A stretch of DNA of 8,814 nucleotides, taken from assembly GCA_021809565.1 (NCBI GenBank), contig JAJZKG010000020.1, positions 1 through 8,814 of the forward strand, written 5' to 3'. The notes beneath the pieces were generated by a model, which saw nothing but the letters and a program-made list of their open reading frames with translations, had not been told where the DNA came from and searched no databases. This document shows, in pieces, positions 1-6,290 of the stretch. How positions within the stretch are numbered: position 1 is the stretch's first letter; each line of letters opens with the position of its first letter. This DNA comes from a bacterium. Lineage in GTDB: Bacteria > Patescibacteria > Dojkabacteria > JAKAPS01 > JAJZLI01. Both the position numbers and the translations under genes were made by a program.

Positions 1-2
1 TG

Positions 3-335
3 GATATTTATCTTATAAGTATTTTAACTTTTATTTTTGGAATTTCTATTTTAAGTTTTAGCTTTTTTATATCATCACTTTTCTCAAGTAGAGGAAAATC
101 TACAATGATAATTGCATCTACCATTTTTGTAATGTATGTATTTAATGTTGTTTATTCTCTATCATCCAGTTTAAAGTTGCTCAAATATTTTTCTATTTTC
201 TACTACTATAATATAAATTATATATTTCAAAATAGTAATATAAAAATATCTTCTTTTATTGTTTTTATTTCTGTGTTTATAGTATTTCTGTTGTTAGGAA
301 TTTTTGTCTTTTTAAAGAGAGATATAGAAATATAG
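3..335 (+). CDS. ABC-2 type transporter permease, C-terminal part (5' end outside window)
   Basis: The frame is open from the left edge to a TAG stop and shows the last 110 residues of a membrane protein. It has hydrophobic segments at about visible residues 2-27, 34-54 and 80-104. A short polar loop with SSRGKS follows the first segment, and an SIFYYYN stretch (about 64-70) precedes the last. The protein ends in a basic-acidic tail, KRDIEI. This layout, with an aromatic YYY patch before the final helix and a KRD/RRD tail just after it, is typical of the C-terminus of ABC-2 permeases such as NatB-like multidrug or antibiotic exporters. Such permeases pair with an ATPase that would be encoded upstream, outside the window. 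The substrate cannot be inferred. An internal ATG at 105 is not the start, because the same frame continues upstream with permease-like sequence. The gene converges on the two minus-strand tRNA genes. Confidence 0.75.
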   Translation, partial: DIYLISILTFIFGISILSFSFFISSLFSSRGKSTMIIASTIFVMYVFNVVYSLSSSLKLLKYFSIFYYYNINYIFQNSNIKISSFIVFISVFIVFLLLGIFVFLKRDIEI

Positions 336-350
336 TTTTCTTGCTTCATT

Positions 351-379
351 ATAAATTAAAAGGGACCAATGTTTGTCCT
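351..379 (-). terminator. Weak candidate terminator of the tRNA-Leu/tRNA-Pro transcript
   Basis: Reading the minus strand just past tRNA-Pro, the arm AGGAC (379-375) can pair with GTCCCT (366-361) with one bulged C and an 8-base loop. TTTTAATTTAT follows. The position fits the end of the tRNA operon and the gap facing the convergent permease gene. The stem is only five base pairs with a bulge, so this is a weak call. Confidence 0.3.
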
Positions 380-385
380 GAATAC

Positions 386-459
386 TCGGAATGACTGGAC
401 TCGAACCAGCGACCTCTTGCTCCCAAAGCAAGCGTTCTAGCCAACTGAACTACATTCCG
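386..459 (-). tRNA. tRNA-Pro (anticodon TGG)
   Basis: The minus strand folds as a full 74-base cloverleaf. The acceptor stem CGGAATG pairs with CATTCCG, with discriminator A. The anticodon stem CTTGC/GCAAG encloses the loop TTTGGGA, giving anticodon TGG, which reads CCA and by wobble other proline codons. The T arm contains GGTTCGAGTCC. No CCA tail is encoded, since GTATT follows the discriminator, so it must be added after transcription. The gene lies 5 bases downstream of tRNA-Leu on the same strand and is very probably cotranscribed with it. Confidence 0.96.
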
Positions 460-464
460 TTATA

Positions 465-546
465 TGCTGAGAGAGGGACTCGGACCCTCATGGATTGCTC
501 CAACGGATTTTAAGTCCGTCGCGTATGCCAGTTCCGCCACCCCAGC
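465..546 (-). tRNA. tRNA-Leu (anticodon TAA)
   Basis: The minus strand gives an 82-base class II tRNA. The acceptor GCTGGGG pairs with TCTCAGC (two G-T pairs), with discriminator A. TG at positions 8-9 and the D arm GCGGAACTGGCA follow. The anticodon stem ACGGA/TCCGT encloses the loop CTTAAAA, giving anticodon TAA for UUA/UUG leucine codons, as expected to matter in an AT-rich genome. A long variable arm and the T arm GAGGG/CCCTC complete the fold. No CCA is encoded. It is the promoter-proximal gene of a two-tRNA unit with tRNA-Pro. Confidence 0.96.
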
Positions 547-557
547 AATATTTCAAG

Positions 558-586
558 ATTATATATTAATTCCTATATATTATCAA
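558..586 (-). promoter_or_regulatory. Sigma70-type promoter for tRNA-Leu/tRNA-Pro
   Basis: On the minus strand TTGATA (586-581, 5/6 match to TTGACA) is separated by 17 bases from a perfect TATAAT (563-558). The predicted transcription start is around 551, about 5 bases before the mature tRNA-Leu 5' end. The promoter diverges from the NYN gene promoter in the same short intergenic region. Confidence 0.75.
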
Positions 587-626
587 AAATATGCACTGAA
601 TATTAGTTATTAATTAAATTTTGTAA

Positions 627-637
627 TATAATATAAA
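627..637 (+). promoter_or_regulatory. -10 region of the NYN-domain gene (probably leaderless)
   Basis: Overlapping -10 candidates TATAAT (627-632) and TATAAA (632-637) end 10 and 5 bases before the ATG at 643. The second would place the transcription start at the start codon itself. No convincing -35 (best TAGTTA or TTAATT) and no Shine-Dalgarno sequence are visible. In DNA this AT-rich such hexamers arise often by chance, so the call rests on position. Confidence 0.4.
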
Positions 638-642
638 AATTA

Positions 643-1173
643 ATGGCAAATAACAATTATGCGTTCATAGATAGTCAGAATCTGAATTTAGCTGTGAGAG
701 ATCAGGGATGGATATTAGATTTTGGAAAGTTTAAAAAATATTTAGAAAACAAATACTCAGCCACTAAATGTTTTTTGTTTATAGGTTTTATTGATGAAAA
801 TCAATCTATGTATACTGCATTGCAGAAGATGGGCTATATCATTATTTTTAAACCTACACTTACTAGAAATGGTACAGTGAAGGGAAATTGTGATGCAGAA
901 CTAGTATTACAGGCAATGATTGAAATACCTAATTATGATCAGGCAATAATAGTTACAGGAGATGGAGATTTTTATTGTCTAGTAGATTATCTAGATACTA
1001 ATTCTAAACTTAAAGTATTACTGATACCCAATAAAAATCTCTATAGTAGTCTTTTTAAGAAAGTTGCTAGTGGGAAAAAATGGTTTGTTAATGATTTAAA
1101 ATTGAAGTTAGAATACAAGGGATCAAGAACCAGGAGATCTAGTTTGAAGGAATCTGACTCAGTTGAATCCTGA
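643..1173 (+). CDS. NYN-domain (LabA/DUF88-like) protein, putative ribonuclease
   Basis: This 176-residue protein matches the NYN family of PIN-like, metal-dependent nucleases. The first strand ends in the acidic motif FIDSQN (D10, N13). A second acidic patch, GNCDAELV, carries D84, and a third, VTGDGDF (105-110), carries D107 and D109. These are the expected metal-binding residues of the fold. The rest is the usual alternating strand-helix core to about residue 150. A basic, serine-rich tail follows (KGSRTRRSSLKESDS, 159-173), which may contact RNA or be disordered. The length is normal for a stand-alone NYN protein. NYN proteins of known function act in RNA processing or decay, but the substrate here is unknown. 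The ATG at 643 is chosen because the motif begins eight codons later and a -10 box lies just upstream. No membrane segment is seen. It is followed by a hairpin and probably forms its own transcript. Confidence 0.82.
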   Translation: MANNNYAFIDSQNLNLAVRDQGWILDFGKFKKYLENKYSATKCFLFIGFIDENQSMYTALQKMGYIIIFKPTLTRNGTVKGNCDAELVLQAMIEIPNYDQAIIVTGDGDFYCLVDYLDTNSKLKVLLIPNKNLYSSLFKKVASGKKWFVNDLKLKLEYKGSRTRRSSLKESDSVES

Positions 1174-1179
1174 TATAAA

Positions 1180-1245
1180 AAGAGGAAAGGTTCTGTTTAA
1201 GCATGGAGTCTTAAACCGCCCCTTTCCGTCTTGATTCTGTTTTAT
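1180..1245 (+). terminator. Two-tier hairpin after the NYN gene: terminator or structured RNA element
   Basis: Seven bases after the NYN stop, GGAAAGG (1184-1190) pairs with CCTTTCC (1221-1227). Inside it, GTTTAAG (1195-1201) pairs with CTTAAAC (1210-1216), with the eight-base loop CATGGAGT. The two stems are separated by the internal loop TTCT opposite CGCC. If G1228 bulges, the outer stem extends by four pairs (AAGA with TCTT). The 3' side continues GATTCTGTTTTATTAT, a poor but T-rich tract. On the minus strand the stem is followed directly by TCTTTTTAT, a better tract, so it may act in both directions. It is more elaborate and more GC-rich than its surroundings. It most simply terminates the NYN transcript before the PBP promoter. 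Confidence 0.6.
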
Positions 1246-1302
1246 TATAGCAAACTAATATATATTTGTATATGTTAAATTTTCCTTTTTCTAGATTTCA
1301 TA

Positions 1303-1308
1303 TATAAT
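1303..1308 (+). promoter_or_regulatory. -10 box overlapping the first ATG of the PBP gene
   Basis: A perfect TATAAT occupies 1303-1308 and shares bases with the ATG at 1307. A transcription start at the usual distance would fall at about 1315-1316, exactly on the in-frame ATG at 1316 (fourth codon of the longer reading). The -35 region is weak (TTTCCT, 1281-1286). If this box is used, the protein starts at 1316 from a leaderless mRNA. Confidence 0.4.
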
Positions 1309-3403
1309 GGCATATATGGAATCTACAGGCCCAGAATTAAATCCACAGAAAGAAGATGAATTTGAAGGAACTCACTCCAAAAATATTTCTCTGTCCAAAT
1401 TTTTAAAAAAATCTACAAGAGGAAAATCATCTTTAACTAATTCTAGTAGTAGAAAAATAATACAAAAGGCTTTAGACAAGAAAAAAAATAACACTAATAA
1501 AACTAGAAGAGTAGTATATATGATCTTTACTGTTTTCATAACAAGTGTAATTACACTCGTGACCATAATGGTTATATCTTTAGCAATAGTATCTAGTGTC
1601 TACTTAAAAGGGCTACCCAAGGTTACTGTCCCACTTCTTCGTAATCATTCAGAAAACACCCTCATATACTCCAGGAATGGCACATTAATTGATACAATAT
1701 ATGGGAATCAGAATAGGGAATATGTTAAATATAATCAGATATCTCCATATATGATTAAAGCTATGATTTCTGCTGAAGATGTACACTTTTTTAGTGAGAA
1801 CCTTGGTATAGATCCTGTTGGAATTTTACGTGCTTTATATAATGATATTTTTCACTCTAGTTCTGGTATACAAGGAGGAAGTACTATTACTCAACAATTA
1901 GTGAAGCTGACAGCTCTTTCAAATAATCAGACATTAAAAAGAAAGGTACGTGGTTTGTTTTTAACTCTAGAGGTTTCGTCAAAGTACTCTAAAAAACAAA
2001 TATTACAGGCATACCTAAATGATATTTCTTTTGGTGGAGATGTATATGGTATACAGATGGCATCAGAAACATATTTTGGTATACCAGCAAAAGATCTTAG
2101 TATTGCACAATCATCATTGTTAGCTGGTATAGTACAGGCTCCAGGAGTATATTCTCCATTATATGGTACCCATCCTGAATTAGCATTTCAAAGGCAAGCT
2201 TATGTATTAAACCAAATGTTGGTGCATAAAAATATAATACAAATACCTGTATCTCAAATAAAGAAAGCGGAAACTACAAAATTAACATTCAATACAACAT
2301 TAAATAATCTTATTGCTCCTTGGTTTATATATTACACAAGGGCATATCTTGATCAAATGTATGGGACAAAAAGAGTTGATCAAGGAGGTTTTAGAGTATA
2401 TACAACTTTAAGTTTGAAGCTACAAAATATTGCACAGAATGCAATAACTACTGGAGTTAATACATTAGTGAATCAAGGGTACAATACTCATAATTCCTCT
2501 CTTGTTGCTTTAAATCCTAAAAATGGACATGTACTTGCTATGGTTGGATCTGTAAATTACAATGCAAATACTAAATATGTAAAAGGTGCAGTCAATTCTA
2601 CTTTATCGCTCATATCACCAGGATCTTCTTTAAAACCTTTTGTATATATAACTGCATTTGAAAAAAAATTATTAACTCCAAATTCTATTGTTTATGATAC
2701 GCCTCTTGATATTGGAGGATGGCAACCTACTGACTGGAATGGGACATATATGGGTGCTATAAGTGTAGCTACAGCATTACTTCAATCAAGAAATATACCT
2801 GCAATAAGGACAGCTGAACTAACAAGTTTACAAAGTGTATTTCAGACTTTTAGGAGTATAGGATTGAGTGAGTTTACCAATAAAAGTATTAATCAATGTG
2901 GTTATACTGCAGTCATTGGTGGATGTGATATAACTACACTTGAAGAGGCTCAAGCTTATGATACTTTGGCTAATTATGGGACTTTTTATAAGGCGTCTCC
3001 AATAGATAAAATATACAATAAATATAACAAATTAATATATAACAATACTAATCCAAAAGGTACTAAAGTATTTAGTAAACTTTATGTAGAAATGGTCATA
3101 AGTATAATTAAACATTATTACACTATGGCTCCTGTTATCAATCAAGGATATCAAGTGGCAGGTAAAACAGGGACATCTAATAATCATATAGATAATATTT
3201 TTGCAGGGTTCTCCCCAAACCTTACTGCGGTAGTTTGGTCTGGTAATGATAACTATTCCTTTACATCTAATAACACATGGGGAGAGACCACTGCCGCACC
3301 TATATGGAATAATTTTATGCTCCAAGCCTTAAAATATTATAAAAAAACCAATTTCAATTTAAGTTTATGGAATTATAATTATTATTCTGGTACTTTTTTA
3401 TGA
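1307..3403 (+). CDS. Bifunctional class A penicillin-binding protein (PBP1-type)
   Basis: This 698-residue enzyme polymerises lipid II into glycan chains and cross-links stem peptides at the outer face of the membrane. A basic, polar cytoplasmic tail (1-68) precedes one membrane helix (about 69-99). The glycosyltransferase (GT51) domain follows, with catalytic E157 in AEDVHFF, GGSTITQQLVK (190-200, second motif) and RKVRGLFLTLE through KYSKKQILQAYLN (212-238). The transpeptidase domain has all three motifs: S440-S-L-K443 (nucleophile), S494-R-N and K620-T-G-T. The length is usual for compact class A PBPs, and there is no extra C-terminal domain. Motif 1 of the GT domain is slightly unusual, reading E-D-x-x-F-x-x-E-N-L-G instead of E-D-x-x-F-x-x-H-x-G. 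The start is uncertain: the ATG at 1307 is the longest choice, but a -10 box overlaps it and the ATG at 1316 would suit a leaderless transcript. Neither start has a Shine-Dalgarno sequence. The gene ends 86 bases before lepB. Confidence 0.95.
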   Translation: MAYMESTGPELNPQKEDEFEGTHSKNISLSKFLKKSTRGKSSLTNSSSRKIIQKALDKKKNNTNKTRRVVYMIFTVFITSVITLVTIMVISLAIVSSVYLKGLPKVTVPLLRNHSENTLIYSRNGTLIDTIYGNQNREYVKYNQISPYMIKAMISAEDVHFFSENLGIDPVGILRALYNDIFHSSSGIQGGSTITQQLVKLTALSNNQTLKRKVRGLFLTLEVSSKYSKKQILQAYLNDISFGGDVYGIQMASETYFGIPAKDLSIAQSSLLAGIVQAPGVYSPLYGTHPELAFQRQAYVLNQMLVHKNIIQIPVSQIKKAETTKLTFNTTLNNLIAPWFIYYTRAYLDQMYGTKRVDQGGFRVYTTLSLKLQNIAQNAITTGVNTLVNQGYNTHNSSLVALNPKNGHVLAMVGSVNYNANTKYVKGAVNSTLSLISPGSSLKPFVYITAFEKKLLTPNSIVYDTPLDIGGWQPTDWNGTYMGAISVATALLQSRNIPAIRTAELTSLQSVFQTFRSIGLSEFTNKSINQCGYTAVIGGCDITTLEEAQAYDTLANYGTFYKASPIDKIYNKYNKLIYNNTNPKGTKVFSKLYVEMVISIIKHYYTMAPVINQGYQVAGKTGTSNNHIDNIFAGFSPNLTAVVWSGNDNYSFTSNNTWGETTAAPIWNNFMLQALKYYKKTNFNLSLWNYNYYSGTFL

Positions 3404-3444
3404 TATTAATTGAATAATATTAACATTTGTTATATTATATAGAG

Positions 3445-3484
3445 GAATCTAGATTCAACATGTAATTCCTTAATTTAGTATTAT
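3445..3484 (+). promoter_or_regulatory. Promoter of the lepB-parA-parB unit with an overlapping palindrome
   Basis: TCAACA (3455-3460, 4/6 match to a -35) is followed after 18 bases by TATTAT (3479-3484, 5/6). The -10 ends five bases before the lepB ATG at 3490, so the mRNA would be leaderless or nearly so. A perfect 12-bp palindrome, GAATCTAGATTC (3445-3456), abuts and overlaps the -35 and could be a repressor or activator site. No Shine-Dalgarno sequence is present. Confidence 0.45.
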
Positions 3485-3489
3485 GCATT

Positions 3490-4101
3490 ATGAAAAATAA
3501 AGATCCAAAATCTTTTGTGAATGGTTTATTGAAGTTCTTTTTAGTTGATTTTTTAGAAACTGTAGTTATTACTCTTGCTATAGCAATTGTAATATATATA
3601 TTTATAGCATCCCCACATGTTGTGGTAGGAGAATCTATGATGCCTAATTTTCTAAATCATGAATATCTTCTTACAAATAAACTTATTTATACTTACTCTC
3701 AGCCTCAAAGGGGTCAAGTTATTATTTTTAATTACTCTCCAACAGAGGAGTATATAAAAAGGATAATTGGGCTTCCAGGGGATACTATAGAGGTTAGAAA
3801 TGGATCTGTATATGTAAATGGAGAATTACTCCATGAAGGGGCATATTTAAATAAATCTGTGAAAACTTTTGGTATGGCTTTTCTTCCTAATAATGTAACT
3901 ATTACAGTTCCTAAGGGGGAGTATTTTGTTATGGGAGATAATAGAGAGAACAGCTCGGATTCACGAGAATGGGGATTTGTAAAAAGATCTGCAATCAAAG
4001 GAGAAGCTTGGTTTGTATATTGGCCTTTAAACAGGTTTGGATTTGTTCCTACAGTACATTATTACACTAAGAATAACCAGATTTATTCTACACTAAACTA
4101 A
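3490..4101 (+). CDS. lepB: Signal peptidase I
   Basis: This 203-residue membrane protease (S26A family) removes signal peptides from exported proteins at the outer membrane face. One N-terminal membrane anchor spans about residues 19-41. The catalytic serine is S49 in GESMMPN (box B), and the general base is K90 in [12 protein letters not shown] (87-98). The conserved box [11 protein letters not shown] lies at 149-159. Length and motif order are those of a compact Gram-positive-type SipS/LepB. The ATG at 3490 fits the -10 box just upstream and leaves a normal short cytoplasmic tail. The stop codon shares its last A with the parA start (TAATG), which points to one transcript and coupled translation. 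Linkage of lepB to parAB is probably organisational rather than functional. Confidence 0.95.
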   Translation: MKNKDPKSFVNGLLKFFLVDFLETVVITLAIAIVIYIFIASPHVVVGESMMPNFLNHEYLLTNKLIYTYSQPQRGQVIIFNYSPTEEYIKRIIGLPGDTIEVRNGSVYVNGELLHEGAYLNKSVKTFGMAFLPNNVTITVPKGEYFVMGDNRENSSDSREWGFVKRSAIKGEAWFVYWPLNRFGFVPTVHYYTKNNQIYSTLN

Positions 4102-4871
4102 TGATAATAACTATTGCAAATCAAAAAGGTGGAGTAGGGAAGACTACCTCGGCACTTAATATAGGTGCCTATCTTGCAGAATCAGGTAAAAAAGTTCTTC
4201 TTGTTGATTTTGATCCCCAGAGTAATTTAACTTCAGGATTAGGACTATTAAATTCTGAAGTTGACGGTGTAAGAGCTCCTTCGGTGTATGATATGATAAT
4301 AAATGGGAAGAAAGCTGAAGAGGTTTTTGTCGCATCAAGTATAGAAAATTTATATGTAATTCCTTCAAGCATATCTTTGGCTGGTGCAGAAATTGAACTT
4401 GTAGGACAAATCTCAAGAGAGAGTAAATTAAAATCTACACTAGGTGCTTTTGCAACACAGTATGATTATGTCATTATTGATTCGCCTCCTTCTTTGGGTA
4501 TGCTTACTATTAATGCTTTTGTTGCATCAGACCATATCATTGTTCCTGTACAGTGTGAGTATTTTGCATTAGAAGGTATATCTCAACTTTTAAATACTGT
4601 ATCAATGATAAAAGATTCTCTAAATCCTAAACTTGAAATATCAGGTGTTATTTTAACTATGTATGATACAAGAACTAAGATATCTGAATCTGTAGCCTCA
4701 GAAATAAGGAGCTTTTTTAAAGGTCAGACTTTTGATACTATAATTCCTAGAAACGTTAAGCTTGCTGAAGCTCCTTCTTTTGGACAAACTATAAAACAAT
4801 ATGATGCAGCATCATCAGGAGCTTCAAGTTATAGGAAACTTGCTGACGAAATTTTACTAAGATTTAAATAG
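4101..4871 (+). CDS. parA: ParA/Soj chromosome-partitioning ATPase
   Basis: This 256-residue deviant-Walker P-loop ATPase forms nucleoid-bound dimers that move ParB-parS complexes. The start follows at once with [14 protein letters not shown] (7-20), holding the Walker A motif with both lysines. VDFDPQSN (35-42) is the A' motif, and VIIDSPPS (124-131) is Walker B with D127. The ending [16 protein letters not shown] (216-231) is diagnostic of the Soj branch of chromosomal ParA. There is no N-terminal helix-turn-helix domain, so it is of the short (type Ib/chromosomal) kind and unlikely to repress its own operon directly by itself. It overlaps lepB by one base and precedes parB by two bases. 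No Shine-Dalgarno sequence is visible, so translation probably depends on coupling to lepB. Confidence 0.96.
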   Translation: MIITIANQKGGVGKTTSALNIGAYLAESGKKVLLVDFDPQSNLTSGLGLLNSEVDGVRAPSVYDMIINGKKAEEVFVASSIENLYVIPSSISLAGAEIELVGQISRESKLKSTLGAFATQYDYVIIDSPPSLGMLTINAFVASDHIIVPVQCEYFALEGISQLLNTVSMIKDSLNPKLEISGVILTMYDTRTKISESVASEIRSFFKGQTFDTIIPRNVKLAEAPSFGQTIKQYDAASSGASSYRKLADEILLRFK

Positions 4872-4873
4872 TA

Positions 4874-5770
4874 ATGGATAATCAAAAAGATAATTTGGAA
4901 CAAGATGATCTAAAAAAACAAACATTAGGTAGAGGTCTTTCGGCTTTGATCCAAAATGCATCAGTAGATGGATATAAGGAAGTATCATTAACACTTATCA
5001 TACCTAATCCATATCAACCACGTAGAGAACCATCTAAAGAATTAGATGAACTCATAGCTTCAATTAAAGAAAACGGCATACTATCACCTTTACTTGTTAC
5101 AAAGGCTGAAGAGGGAAAATATCAGCTTATAGCAGGAGAAAGGAGACTAAATGCTGCAAAAAAACTAGGTCTTTTGAAAGTTCCTATTATAATTAAAGAG
5201 GCTCTAAATGAAGAATTATTGGCTTTTGCAATAATTGAAAATTTCCAAAGAAAAGATCTAAATGTTATGGAACAAGCAGTAGCTATATCTAATCTTCAAG
5301 ATCAGTTTGATATGGATATACTTGATATTGCAAAAAAAATAGGTATATCTAAAGCTACAGCAGAAAGTTATTTAAAACTATTATCTCTCCCTCAGTTTAT
5401 TCAGGAAGCTATATATAACAATAAGATTGTTTTATCTCAAGCAGAAGAATTATTGAGGCTTACAGATTTAAAATTACAACAAAGCCTTCTAAATAAGATG
5501 ATAAAAGATGGTCTATCAGGAAGTAAGGCTCACGAGCTTATAGACAAGCTTCTTGCAATGAACCCAAAACTGGGTGTGAAAAAAGCTAATGTTCTCGATC
5601 AAAGAGCACTCATTATAGAAAACCATCTTAAATCATACTTTGGTAGGGTTAAAATAAAAAGAAATTCTTATGGTAAGGGAAGTATAAATATTGCTTTTGG
5701 ATCTGATCAAGAACTTGATGATATTTATAAAAAACTCAATATAAATTCATCTGTTGCAGGAAGAAATTGA
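4874..5770 (+). CDS. parB: ParB/Spo0J chromosome-partitioning protein (CTPase, parS-binding)
   Basis: This 298-residue ParB loads at parS sites and spreads as a CTP-dependent clamp, stimulating ParA. A short N-terminal ParA-contact segment, TLGRGLSALI (17-26), is typical. The ParB/Srx CTPase domain (about 38-127) contains IIPNPYQPR, GERR (88-91) and ENFQRKDLN (122-130). A helix-turn-helix region (about 147-172, DILDIAKKIGISKATAESYL) should recognise parS. The C-terminal part (about 236-290) matches the dimerisation domain, rich in basic residues. The length is normal for Spo0J. It starts two bases after the parA stop. The TGA stop forms part of the -35 of the tRNA-Lys promoter. No classical parS sequence was recognised in the window. 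Confidence 0.96.
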   Translation: MDNQKDNLEQDDLKKQTLGRGLSALIQNASVDGYKEVSLTLIIPNPYQPRREPSKELDELIASIKENGILSPLLVTKAEEGKYQLIAGERRLNAAKKLGLLKVPIIIKEALNEELLAFAIIENFQRKDLNVMEQAVAISNLQDQFDMDILDIAKKIGISKATAESYLKLLSLPQFIQEAIYNNKIVLSQAEELLRLTDLKLQQSLLNKMIKDGLSGSKAHELIDKLLAMNPKLGVKKANVLDQRALIIENHLKSYFGRVKIKRNSYGKGSINIAFGSDQELDDIYKKLNINSSVAGRN

Positions 5771-5796
5771 ATATTTCCCAGTTTTTGTGTTATTAT
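5767..5796 (+). promoter_or_regulatory. Extended -10 promoter for tRNA-Lys
   Basis: TTGAAT (5767-5772, 4/6 match to a -35) overlaps the parB stop. After 18 bases comes TATTAT (5791-5796, 5/6), preceded by TG at 5788-5789, an extended -10. The predicted start is near 5803, about six bases before the tRNA. The tRNA can thus be transcribed independently of parB. Confidence 0.65.
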
Positions 5797-5808
5797 CATT
5801 ACAAATTT

Positions 5809-5880
5809 GGGGGTATAGCTCAACGGTAGAGCATCAGCCTTTTAAGCTGTTTGTTCCGGGTTCGAATCCCGGTGCCCTCA
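5809..5880 (+). tRNA. tRNA-Lys (anticodon TTT)
   Basis: The plus strand gives a 72-base cloverleaf. The acceptor GGGGGTA pairs with TGCCCTC, with G-T pairs, and the discriminator is A. The D arm is GCTC/GAGC. The anticodon loop CTTTTAA on the stem TCAGC/GCTGT gives anticodon TTT for AAA/AAG. The T arm CCGGG-TTCGAAT-CCCGG is perfect. The outermost anticodon-stem pair is T-T (27-43), a mismatch. The next outer bases (A26-T44) could pair instead. No CCA is encoded. A 10-bp stretch covering its last four bases and the next six recurs downstream. Confidence 0.95.
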
Positions 5881-5957
5881 AGTAATATGACACTCCTGTC
5901 TAAATACCCCAAATGTATTGGTATGTCTGGCTGCAAGTGCTAGTTGACTCAAGTAAT
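5877..5957 (+). repeat. 10-bp direct repeat starting in the tRNA-Lys 3' end
   Basis: CTCAAGTAAT occurs at 5877-5886, where its first four bases are the tRNA-Lys 3' end, and again at 5948-5957. The core TCAAGTAA occurs a third time at 6620-6627, beyond the toxin gene. The copies flank the toxin-antitoxin module on both sides. They could be relics of integration at the tRNA, but the repeat is short. Confidence 0.4.
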
Positions 5958-5968
5958 CATAGAAATAT

Positions 5969-5997
5969 TTGACAAATACATACCAAAAGTATATACT
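5969..5997 (+). promoter_or_regulatory. Strong sigma70-type promoter of the toxin-antitoxin operon
   Basis: A perfect -35 TTGACA (5969-5974) is followed after exactly 17 bases by TATACT (5992-5997, 5/6). The predicted transcription start, six or seven bases on, falls on or next to the ATG at 6004, so the antitoxin mRNA should be leaderless. The -10 lies inside a 28-bp palindrome, so a bound repressor would block it. Confidence 0.8.
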
Positions 5998-6006
5998 TTT
6001 GGTATG
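5979..6006. promoter_or_regulatory. Perfect 28-bp palindrome: probable antitoxin autoregulation operator
   Basis: The arm CATACCAAAAGTAT (5979-5992) is followed without spacer by its exact reverse complement (5993-6006). The palindrome covers the promoter spacer, the -10 box, the predicted transcription start and the complete ATG start codon. Antitoxins of the RelB/DinJ ribbon-helix-helix class bind such operators, with or without toxin, to repress their own operon. If transcription enters from upstream, the RNA could fold and hide the start codon. Confidence 0.8.
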
Positions 6007-6285
6007 AGTGAGTATGCAGTTATAAATCTTAAAACCAATCCTCAAATTAAGAAGTTAGCATCAAGAACTGCTAAGAGACTGGGTATTAGTATTAGTTCAG
6101 TTTTAAATAATGAGTTAAAACGTTTTATTGCAGAACAAAGCGTAATATTTGAAATACCAGAAGTTCCTAATACTAAAACTGATAAACAAATATCTATTTC
6201 AAAAAAACAAATAGAATCAGGGGACTATTATAAATTTGATGATACAAAAAAATCTTTGGATTTTCTCTCTGACGCACTAAAGTAA
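6004..6285 (+). CDS. RelB/DinJ-like ribbon-helix-helix antitoxin
   Basis: This 93-residue protein lies five bases upstream of a YafQ/RelE-like toxin gene. The N-terminus fits a ribbon-helix-helix fold: a strand (YAVINLKTN, 4-12), a helix (PQIKKLASRTAKRLG) and a turn plus second helix (ISISSVLNNELKRFI). It resembles RelB/DinJ antitoxins, which dimerise, bind operator DNA and neutralise the toxin through a C-terminal extension. The charged C-terminal part (about 45-93) is the expected toxin-binding region. The ATG at 6004 is chosen over a TTG at 5944. It begins the ribbon strand, it sits at the transcription start of a near-consensus promoter, and the upstream extension would translate the operator palindrome. 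The family assignment rests on pattern and on the neighbour rather than a strong signature. Confidence 0.75.
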   Translation: MSEYAVINLKTNPQIKKLASRTAKRLGISISSVLNNELKRFIAEQSVIFEIPEVPNTKTDKQISISKKQIESGDYYKFDDTKKSLDFLSDALK

Positions 6286-6290
6286 TTATT

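Noticed and set aside
1372..1566. Minus-strand reading frame opposite the PBP N-terminus, and other antisense frames at 3032-3325, 3732-3998, 4156-4416, 6194-6415 and 7300-7545
   Set aside because: Each lies inside a well-supported gene on the other strand, lacks recognisable motifs and is expected by chance in this composition.
643..5770. Alternative genetic code with UGA as glycine
   Set aside because: TGA ends the NYN, PBP and ParB genes at family-appropriate places and occurs in no frame of the recognised genes.
5889..5900. Small hairpin GACA-ctcc-TGTC after tRNA-Lys as a terminator
   Set aside because: It has only four base pairs and no T-tract follows.
5944..6003. A longer antitoxin reading frame starting at TTG 5944
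   Set aside because: The extension encodes the promoter and operator palindrome, has no family resemblance and lacks a ribosome-binding site. The ATG at 6004 begins the ribbon-helix-helix strand and matches the predicted transcription start.
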